Assembly (NCBI GenBank): GCA_023433405.1
Contig: JAEZCT010000002.1
Coordinates: 1-64,000 of the forward strand
From: Bacillota bacterium
GTDB taxonomy: Bacteria; Bacillota; Clostridia; Oscillospirales; Ruminococcaceae
DNA: 64,000 nucleotides
Direction: 5' to 3'
The notes below the pieces were generated by a model that saw only the letters and a program-made list of their open reading frames with translations, had not been told where the DNA came from and made no database searches. Position numbers and translations under genes: made by a program. Numbering within the stretch: the stretch's first letter is position 1; each line of letters opens with the position of its first letter. This document shows positions 58,405 to 64,000 of the stretch, one piece after another.

Positions 58405-58908
58405 TTGGCGAAGGGAAAAGGCAAAAACACGGTAGAGATCGTTACGGAAATCTGTCGGCCCGTGGCCGCACGGCTGGGTTTTGAGATATGGGATATCCGG
58501 TTTGAAAAGGAAGGCGCGTCGTGGTTTTTACGCGTCTTTATTGATAAGGAGGGCGGGGTAACCATCCAGGATTGCGAGGCAATGAGCAACGAAATTGACG
58601 GACTGCTGGACGAAGCGGACCCGATAGACCAAAGCTATTACCTTGAGGTTTCATCGCCCGGGCTTGACCGCGCGCTGGTAAAGCCCGAACACTTTGCACG
58701 CTATCTGGGCAGTGTCGTGGATGTGCGCACCATCCGGCCCGTTGCCGGACAGCGTGACTTTACCGGAGCTCTTTTATCCTATGAGGAAGGCGCGGCGCAC
58801 GTTGCGCTGCCTGATGGCAGCGAGGCTGTGTTTGCGAAGGATGAAACGGCGTATATCCGGCTGAATATCGATGATATTGATTTTGGAGGAATAGACGAAG
58901 ATGAGTAA
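58405..58908 (+). CDS. rimP: Ribosome maturation factor RimP
   Basis: The 167-aa protein aids 30S subunit assembly. VTEICRPVAARLGFEIWDIRFEKEG, LRVFIDKEGGVTIQDCEAMS and YYLEVSSPGLDRALVKPEHFARYLG are the N-terminal and middle conserved blocks, followed by the SH3-like C-terminal domain. A TTG start is chosen because GGAGG lies 6 nt upstream and the length then fits RimP; the longer frame runs back through the leader hairpin. It overlaps nusA by 8 bp. Confidence 0.95.
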   Translation: MAKGKGKNTVEIVTEICRPVAARLGFEIWDIRFEKEGASWFLRVFIDKEGGVTIQDCEAMSNEIDGLLDEADPIDQSYYLEVSSPGLDRALVKPEHFARYLGSVVDVRTIRPVAGQRDFTGALLSYEEGAAHVALPDGSEAVFAKDETAYIRLNIDDIDFGGIDEDE

Positions 58909-60010
58909 CGAGTTCTTTGATGCGCTGGTCCTGCTTGAGAAGGAAAAAGGCATCCCCGCCGATTATCTGGTGGAAAAAATCAAGAGTGCGATTCTCAATG
59001 CGGTAAAGCGGGATTACGGGGCATCCGACAACGTGGTGGTGGAGATTGATCCCAAACAGGGGCTCTTTAATGTCGCCATTCGCAAGCTGGTCGTTGACGA
59101 GGTGGAAAACCCCGCGCTTCAGATACAAACCGAGGAAGCCAAGAAGCATCAAAAACGCGCGAAGCTGGATGAATATGTGGATGTTAAGCTTGAAACCAAG
59201 CAGTTTGGTCGTATAGCGGCACAAACCGCTAAGCACATCATCCGCCAGGGCATTCGTGAGGCCGAGCGGGGCCAGATGTATCAGGACTTTCAAAGCAAGC
59301 ATCATGAGATTGTTTCGGCGGTTGTACTTAAACTGGATCCCAGAAAAGGGAGCGCCACCCTCGAAATTGGAAAAAACGAAGCGGTGCTGCCCAAGAACGA
59401 AATGGTTCAGGGTGAAACGCTGCGAGAGGGCGACCGCATTAAGGTATATGTTGTAAATGTAGAAAATACCGAAAAGGGCCCGCGTGTAATGATCTCGCGC
59501 ACCCATCCGGGGCTTGTAAAACGCCTCTTTGAGATGGAGGTTCCCGAAATCTACGACGGTACGGTAGAGATTAAGGCGGTATCCCGCGAGGCGGGTTCCC
59601 GAACCAAGCTTGCGGTGTACAGCAAGGATGAAAACGTTGACGCGGTGGGCGCATGTATCGGTCCGAAGGGCTCGCGTGTCTCCCGCATTGTGGATGAGCT
59701 GGGCGGCGAAAAGATTGACGTCGTCAAATTCAGCGAATCGCCCGGGGAGTTCATTGCCGAGGCACTTTCCCCCGCACAGGTGTTGGGCGTAGAGATTATT
59801 GATGAGGTTGCGCGCTCCTGCCGGGTAACGGTGCCGGATAACCAGTTATCTCTTGCCATTGGCAATAAGGGTCAGAACGCACGCCTTGCCGCGCGCCTGA
59901 CCGGCTTTAAGATTGACATTCGCCCCGAAAGCGGTTTCTTTGGTGAGGAGGCTGGCGCGGCGAAAGATGTGCCGGCCGTGGAACTGGATGCACCGCATTT
60001 TGAAGAATAG
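58901..60010 (+). CDS. nusA: Transcription termination/antitermination factor NusA
   Basis: The 369-aa RNA polymerase-binding factor has an N-terminal domain (LEKEKGIPADYLVEKIKSAI), an S1 domain near 135-200, and two KH domains (GACIGPKGSRVSRIVDELGGEKIDVV and LAIGNKGQNARLAARLTGFKIDI regions). It lacks the extra C-terminal acidic repeats of enterobacterial NusA, normal for Firmicutes. It modulates pausing and termination and possibly the hairpin leader of its own operon. Confidence 0.97.
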   Translation: MSNEFFDALVLLEKEKGIPADYLVEKIKSAILNAVKRDYGASDNVVVEIDPKQGLFNVAIRKLVVDEVENPALQIQTEEAKKHQKRAKLDEYVDVKLETKQFGRIAAQTAKHIIRQGIREAERGQMYQDFQSKHHEIVSAVVLKLDPRKGSATLEIGKNEAVLPKNEMVQGETLREGDRIKVYVVNVENTEKGPRVMISRTHPGLVKRLFEMEVPEIYDGTVEIKAVSREAGSRTKLAVYSKDENVDAVGACIGPKGSRVSRIVDELGGEKIDVVKFSESPGEFIAEALSPAQVLGVEIIDEVARSCRVTVPDNQLSLAIGNKGQNARLAARLTGFKIDIRPESGFFGEEAGAAKDVPAVELDAPHFEE

Positions 60011-60036
60011 ACAGCAAAAACAGGGGAGGTCGGGCG

Positions 60037-60306
60037 ATGCAGGTCAGACGTGTTCCGCTTAGAATGTGTACCGGCTGCGGTGAGATGAAGCCAAAAAAGG
60101 AGCTTGTGCGCGTGGTCAAGAGTGCCGAGGGAGAAATAAGCCTCGACTTGACGGGCAAGAAGGCAGGCAGAGGCGCGTATGTATGCAAGAGCCTCGAATG
60201 CTTAAAGAAGGCGCGCAAATCCCGCCGTATCGAAAAGGCGTTTTCCAGTCGTATCCCCGATGATGTATACGACCGGTTGGAAGGGGAGATGAGAAAAGAT
60301 GGATAG
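60037..60306 (+). CDS. ylxR: YlxR-family RNA-binding protein (RnpM)
   Basis: The 89-aa protein has VPLRMCTGCGEMKPKKELVRVV and GRGAYVCKSLECLKKA, the YlxR signature with a CxxC pair and the GRGAY RNA-binding surface. In Bacillus and relatives this gene sits between nusA and ylxQ/infB and has been linked to RNase P regulation. It overlaps the next gene by 8 bp. Confidence 0.95.
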   Translation: MQVRRVPLRMCTGCGEMKPKKELVRVVKSAEGEISLDLTGKKAGRGAYVCKSLECLKKARKSRRIEKAFSSRIPDDVYDRLEGEMRKDG

Positions 60307-60658
60307 CAGGGATAACAGTCGGCTGCTCGGCATGATTAGCATGTCAAAGCGGGCAGGCAAGCTTACGGCGGGGTTCGATACCGTTGCCGAAGGCGTGCGC
60401 GCGGGGTCTATCTCCTGTGTCTTCTTCGCGTCCGATATCTCTCCCAAAACGCTCAAAGAGATTAACTATGTATGCAAACAAGAGAACGCGCGTTTGATAC
60501 CGCTGCCCGTAACCATGGACGATATAGGAAGACTCACCGCAAAGCGTGCAGGCATTATAGCCGTAAACGACGCGGGTCTTCGGCGGAAAATCAGTGAGCT
60601 CGCTCTGGAAGAGCCGGCTCAAGAAGAGCAGGCTCTTAACGATGGAGGTAAGATATGA
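60299..60658 (+). CDS. ylxQ: L7Ae-family ribosome-associated protein (YlxQ)
   Basis: The 119-aa protein resembles L7Ae/L30e kink-turn binders: LLGMISMSKRAGKLTAGFDTV at the N-terminus and a short alpha/beta core with CVFFASDISPKTLKEI. Position between ylxR and infB is conserved in Firmicutes. It overlaps infB by 4 bp. Exact RNA target is not known from sequence. Confidence 0.93.
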   Translation: MDSRDNSRLLGMISMSKRAGKLTAGFDTVAEGVRAGSISCVFFASDISPKTLKEINYVCKQENARLIPLPVTMDDIGRLTAKRAGIIAVNDAGLRRKISELALEEPAQEEQALNDGGKI

Positions 60659-62967
60659 TAAAACACAGACTATTTGAAGTAGCCAAGGATATGGGGCTGC
60701 AAAGCAAGGATTTGATGGATTTCCTTGCGCCGAAGATGGAGCTTGACAAGAAGCATATGACGTTGCTTGATGAGCGTGCCATGAATATGATATACGATCA
60801 CTTTACCAAGGCACACGCGGTAAAGGAGTTCGAGCTGCCCACAGCCGGGCAGGACACCGCGCCGGCCGGGCAGGATAAGCCCCAGCCGCAGCAGGGCATA
60901 GGCTCACAAATTAAGCCCCAGCAGGGCAAGCCCAAGCCCCAGGGAGCCGTGCAGCAGAACGCCCAAAACAATACGAAGGGACAGCCCAAGGTTACCCGTC
61001 ATGTGGATACCCGCGCGGCGACAGTAGACCTTGAGAAATACAACGAAAAGTACGAAAAGATTGCGCCGTCAAGCTCCGCGGTGAAGGATAACGTACAGGT
61101 AAACAAGCAAAAGCTTACACAAAAATCGGCTCAGCGCGGCAGGCGCCGCTTCGGTCCCAGAGAGACCGAGGCCGATAAGCTGCGCAAGCTTGAGATGATT
61201 AAGAAGAAGCGCCAGGAGCTTAAGATATCCATTCCCGACACCATTTCGGTAGGCGAGCTTGCGCTTCGTCTGACCGTTACCGCCTCTGAGGTTATCAAGC
61301 GGCTCATGCACCTGGGCATTATGGCTACCATCAATCAGGAGATTGATTTTGACACCGCCGCCATGATCGTGCTGGAATTTGGCGCGAAAGTGGAAAAAGA
61401 GGTGGTTGTCACCATTGAGGAACGCCTCATTGATGCCACCGAGGATGCGGAGGAGAACCTTGCCGAGCGTTCGCCGGTTGTTGTGGTTATGGGTCACGTT
61501 GACCACGGCAAGACCTCGCTGCTTGATGCCATTCGTGACGCCAACGTTATTGCCACTGAGGCAGGCGGCATTACCCAGCACATAGGCGCGTACCGCGTAA
61601 TGGTGAACGACCGGTACATCACGTTCCTGGATACGCCCGGTCATGAGGCCTTTACCTCCATGCGTGCCCGCGGCGCACAGGTGACGGATATCGCCATCCT
61701 TGTGGTGGCGGCGGACGACGGCATTATGCCCCAGACCGTAGAAGCCATCAACCACGCCAAGGCGGCGGGGGTCTCGATAATTATTGCCGTAAACAAGATG
61801 GATAAGCCGGGGGCAAACCCCGAGCGTGTGATGCAGCAGCTCACCGAGTACGAGCTGGTGCCGGAGGAATGGGGCGGCGATATCATCTGCGTTCCCGTTT
61901 CCGCCAAGGAAAAAACCAATATTGATAAGCTGCTGGAGATGGTGCTGCTCGTTGCCGACCTCAAGGAGCTTAAGGCAAACCCCGACCGCCTTGCCAAGGG
62001 CACGGTAATCGAGGCAAAGCTTGATAAGGGCCGCGGCCCTGTCGCCACCCTGCTGGTACAAAACGGCACCCTGAATGTGGGCGATTTTGTCATAGCGGGA
62101 ACCTCCACCGGACGTGTGCGCGCCATGCTTAATGACCGCGGTGAGACCATTAGGACAGCGGGACCCTGCGTCCCCGCAGAGATTACCGGTCTTGATGAGG
62201 TTCCGGCGGCGGGCGATGTGTTTAACGTGGTTGAGGATGAGCAGCTTGCGAGAAAGCTGGTTGACCAGCGCCGTCATACCGCCAAGGAGGAGGAGTTCAG
62301 CCGCTATACCCGCGTAACCCTCGACAACCTGTTTGCCCAGATTGCCGAAGGCTCGGTAAAGGACCTGAACATCATCGTAAAGGGCGACGTGGCAGGCTCG
62401 GTTGAGGCCGTGCGCCAGACGCTTGAGAAGCTGACCAACGAAGAGGTGCGGGTACGCGTCATTCACGGCGGCGTAGGTGCGGTAAACGAATCCGACGTTA
62501 TGCTGGCTAACGCCTCCAACGCCATCATAGTAGGCTTTAACGTCCGCCCCGATCCGGTGGCGCGCGCCAATGCCGAGAATATGGGCGTAGAGCTTCGCCT
62601 GTACCGCGTGATCTACGACGCGGTGGACGATGTAAAGGCCGCTATGAAGGGTATGCTCGCTCCCAAGTTCCGGGATGTGGATTTGGGTCGCGCAGAGGTG
62701 CGGCAGGTTATCCGCATCACCAACGTGGGTACCGTTGCGGGCTGTTATGTCACCGAGGGTAAAATTACCAGAACGGCGCAGATTCGCATTGTGCGCGATG
62801 GTATTGTTATCGCTGACGATAAGCTCTTATCCCTCAAGCGCTTTAAGGATGATGTGAAGGAAGTTGCCCAAGGCTACGAGTGCGGCATCGGTCTTACAAA
62901 ATTCAACGATATTAAGGAAGGCGATATTCTCGAGGCGTATATTGTCGAGGAGTATCGCGAAGATTAA
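60655..62967 (+). CDS. infB: Translation initiation factor IF-2
   Basis: The 770-aa GTPase places initiator tRNA on the 30S subunit. An N-terminal IF2_N motif (HRLFEVAKDMGLQSKDLMDFL) is followed by a Gln/Pro/Lys-rich linker (about 60-120), a second IF2_N (SVGELALRLTVTASEVIKRLMHLG, residues ~198-222) and the G domain with GHVDHGKTSLLDAI, DTPGHEAFTSMRARGA and NKMDKPGA. C-terminal domains follow in normal order and end in a fully conserved-looking IF-2 C-terminus. Confidence 0.98.
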   Translation: MIKHRLFEVAKDMGLQSKDLMDFLAPKMELDKKHMTLLDERAMNMIYDHFTKAHAVKEFELPTAGQDTAPAGQDKPQPQQGIGSQIKPQQGKPKPQGAVQQNAQNNTKGQPKVTRHVDTRAATVDLEKYNEKYEKIAPSSSAVKDNVQVNKQKLTQKSAQRGRRRFGPRETEADKLRKLEMIKKKRQELKISIPDTISVGELALRLTVTASEVIKRLMHLGIMATINQEIDFDTAAMIVLEFGAKVEKEVVVTIEERLIDATEDAEENLAERSPVVVVMGHVDHGKTSLLDAIRDANVIATEAGGITQHIGAYRVMVNDRYITFLDTPGHEAFTSMRARGAQVTDIAILVVAADDGIMPQTVEAINHAKAAGVSIIIAVNKMDKPGANPERVMQQLTEYELVPEEWGGDIICVPVSAKEKTNIDKLLEMVLLVADLKELKANPDRLAKGTVIEAKLDKGRGPVATLLVQNGTLNVGDFVIAGTSTGRVRAMLNDRGETIRTAGPCVPAEITGLDEVPAAGDVFNVVEDEQLARKLVDQRRHTAKEEEFSRYTRVTLDNLFAQIAEGSVKDLNIIVKGDVAGSVEAVRQTLEKLTNEEVRVRVIHGGVGAVNESDVMLANASNAIIVGFNVRPDPVARANAENMGVELRLYRVIYDAVDDVKAAMKGMLAPKFRDVDLGRAEVRQVIRITNVGTVAGCYVTEGKITRTAQIRIVRDGIVIADDKLLSLKRFKDDVKEVAQGYECGIGLTKFNDIKEGDILEAYIVEEYRED

Positions 62968-63063
62968 TGCCGTAGGGCATAGCTTTTACTAAAGATTAAT
63001 GTCAAGCCGCCGGTCTCCCCGCGCGGGGAGAGCCTAAGGGCATAGAAAGGCAGGCCGACCGAT
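62968..63063 (+). other. infB-rbfA spacer with palindrome
   Basis: This short spacer holds the perfect dyad CTCCCCGC/GCGGGGAG (about 63013-63028) and a small ATGCC/GGCAT repeat. The dyad has no T run and probably acts as an mRNA-processing or pausing hairpin rather than a full terminator. Confidence 0.45.
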
Positions 63064-63435
63064 ATGGCAGGCTATAAATTGGGAAGAAACAGCGAGGATA
63101 TCCGCCGGGAGCTTACCGACATTATGCGTTCGCTCAAGGATCCCCGCATTACGGGGCTGCTAAGCATTGTTAAGGTGGAGCTGTCGGGTGATATGTCTCA
63201 CGCGAAGGTTTTTGTAAGCTCCATGGATGGCTATGAGGCGGCTTGTGAGGCGGTAAAGGGGCTGCATCATGCGGCGGGCTTTATCCGGCGTGAGATTAAC
63301 CTCCGGTTGAGCCTGCGCACCTCCCCACAGCTTACCTTTGTTGCGGATAACTCCATTGAGTACGGCGACCAGATCAGCCGACTCTTAAAAGACCTCAACC
63401 GCGACGGACAGGCACCGGAGAACGACACGCGATAA
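63064..63435 (+). CDS. rbfA: Ribosome-binding factor A
   Basis: The 123-aa KH-like protein helps mature the 16S 5' end in the 30S subunit. RNSEDIRRELTDIMRSLKDPRI, VKVELSGDMSHAKVFVSSM and INLRLSLRTSPQLTFVADNSIEYG follow the family order. It follows infB as in other Firmicutes. Confidence 0.96.
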   Translation: MAGYKLGRNSEDIRRELTDIMRSLKDPRITGLLSIVKVELSGDMSHAKVFVSSMDGYEAACEAVKGLHHAAGFIRREINLRLSLRTSPQLTFVADNSIEYGDQISRLLKDLNRDGQAPENDTR

Positions 63436-63458
63436 CCCTCACACCGAAACGGAAGAGA

Positions 63459-64000
63459 ATGGGTCAAACTATGAACATTAGTATCAAAGGGGTTTGCAAT
63501 GCCCTGTTAGCAAATGACCGAATCTTAATAGTAACGCACCAAAGCCCCGACGGAGATACCTTTGGCAGCGGGTATGCGCTGTACTACGCCCTGAGGAGCA
63601 TCGGTAAGCGCGCGTGTGTGGTATGCTCCGACGAGCCGCCCGAGCGTTACCACTTTATGCTCGAAGGCTATGAGGCGGATGAGTTCGAGCCGCAGCTGGT
63701 TGTGGCGGTAGACCTTGCCGACAGGCAGCTGTTTGGCGCAAAATACGCCCATCTTGCCGATTTGGTGGATATTTGCATCGACCATCACCCCTCAAACTCC
63801 CGTTATGCCAAAAAGGTTTTGCTGCGCGCGAAGGCTTCGGCGACCTGCGAGATTATGTACGACGTGGTAAAGGGTCTGGGTGCGGAGTTTTCCAAAGAGA
63901 TTTGCACCTGTCTGTACACCGGCATTGCCACCGATACCGGCTGCTTCCGTTTTTCCAACACTACAGCAAAGGCGCACCGCATAGCGGCGCGCCTGATGGA
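63459..64000 (+). CDS. nrnA: DHH-family phosphoesterase, NrnA-like (partial, runs off the window)
   Basis: The first 180 codons are visible and open to the window edge. The DHH motif I THQSPDGDTFGSGYAL (PDGD), motif II VAVDLADR, and the name-giving DHH motif in ICIDHHPSNSRYAKK are present, followed by GIATDTGCFRFSNT. This is the NrnA/pAp-phosphatase and nanoRNase family, which degrades short RNA and 3'-phosphoadenosine-5'-phosphate. The gene follows rbfA in many Firmicutes. GGAAGAG lies just ahead of the chosen ATG; the ATG four codons later is an alternative. The C-terminal DHHA1 domain is beyond the window. Confidence 0.93.
   Translation, partial: MGQTMNISIKGVCNALLANDRILIVTHQSPDGDTFGSGYALYYALRSIGKRACVVCSDEPPERYHFMLEGYEADEFEPQLVVAVDLADRQLFGAKYAHLADLVDICIDHHPSNSRYAKKVLLRAKASATCEIMYDVVKGLGAEFSKEICTCLYTGIATDTGCFRFSNTTAKAHRIAARLM

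Noticed and set aside
61069..62466. Long open frame antisense to infB (465 codons)
   Set aside because: Lies wholly inside a certain IF-2 gene on the opposite strand; biased Gly/His/Asn composition reflects mirrored codon usage; no ribosome-binding site.

Overview
The window looks like a chromosomal segment of an endospore-forming, Gram-positive member of the Clostridia, plausibly near the Oscillospiraceae/Ruminococcaceae. This is an inference from gene content: spoVT, a rimP-nusA-ylxR-ylxQ-infB-rbfA-nrnA order, a small 2[4Fe-4S] ferredoxin, formate-tetrahydrofolate ligase, a formate/nitrite channel, strong Shine-Dalgarno sites and frequent TTG/GTG starts. No sequence search was possible. Apart from a central AT-rich block the coding DNA is moderately GC-rich.

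Layout. 0-4.6 kb: tRNA-Asn, a putative galactose-binding-fold protein, a histidine-kinase remnant, a GNAT acetyltransferase, an FNT channel and a secreted/membrane protein. 4.6-8.3 kb: a heterodimeric ABC exporter with one degenerate ATP site. 8.7-11.5 kb: a stand-alone CheY / CheA-like kinase / CheX phosphatase operon. 11.8-15.5 kb: PLP decarboxylase, rsmI, a tRNA-methyltransferase-like gene and ferredoxin. 15.8-18.6 kb: an ArsR/SmtB repressor with its operator and a Zn/Cd P-type ATPase. 18.7-24.0 kb (minus strand): membrane protein, DHHW/AlgJ-like protein, MBOAT acyltransferase, RNase M5-like Toprim protein, holA and an Rrf2 regulator. 24.3-32.7 kb: patB-like lyase, guaA, an SLH-domain surface protein, rodA-like gene, a second GNAT and fhs. 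33.0-38.4 kb: sulfur and cofactor genes (cysK, O-acetylhomoserine sulfhydrylase, pyridoxine kinase, tcdA). 38.7-41.0 kb: ridA, an HD protein and small genes. 41.2-56.7 kb: a surface-polysaccharide locus. 57.6-64.0 kb: spoVT and the nusA/infB translation operon; the last gene (nrnA-like) runs off the window.

Three things stand out. First, a family of roughly 102-bp MITE-like elements, with ends ATACTAAT...ATTAGTAT, occurs at least nine times in full or near-full form, plus remnants, almost always between genes; several copies are nearly identical and no transposase is present. Second, cysK and the O-acetylhomoserine sulfhydrylase gene share one promoter architecture: consensus sigma-A promoter with 17-bp spacer, an AT-rich dyad just after the -10, then a short leader ORF with its own ribosome-binding site and clustered Cys codons. 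This suggests leader-peptide control of sulfur assimilation. Third, the polysaccharide locus is a patchwork. GC-typical ends (initiating transferase; Ugd, epimerase, CapF, CapG) flank an AT-rich core of glycosyltransferases, a pyruvyltransferase and a flippase, with a truncated glycosyltransferase inside, and neither CapE nor a recognisable polymerase is present.
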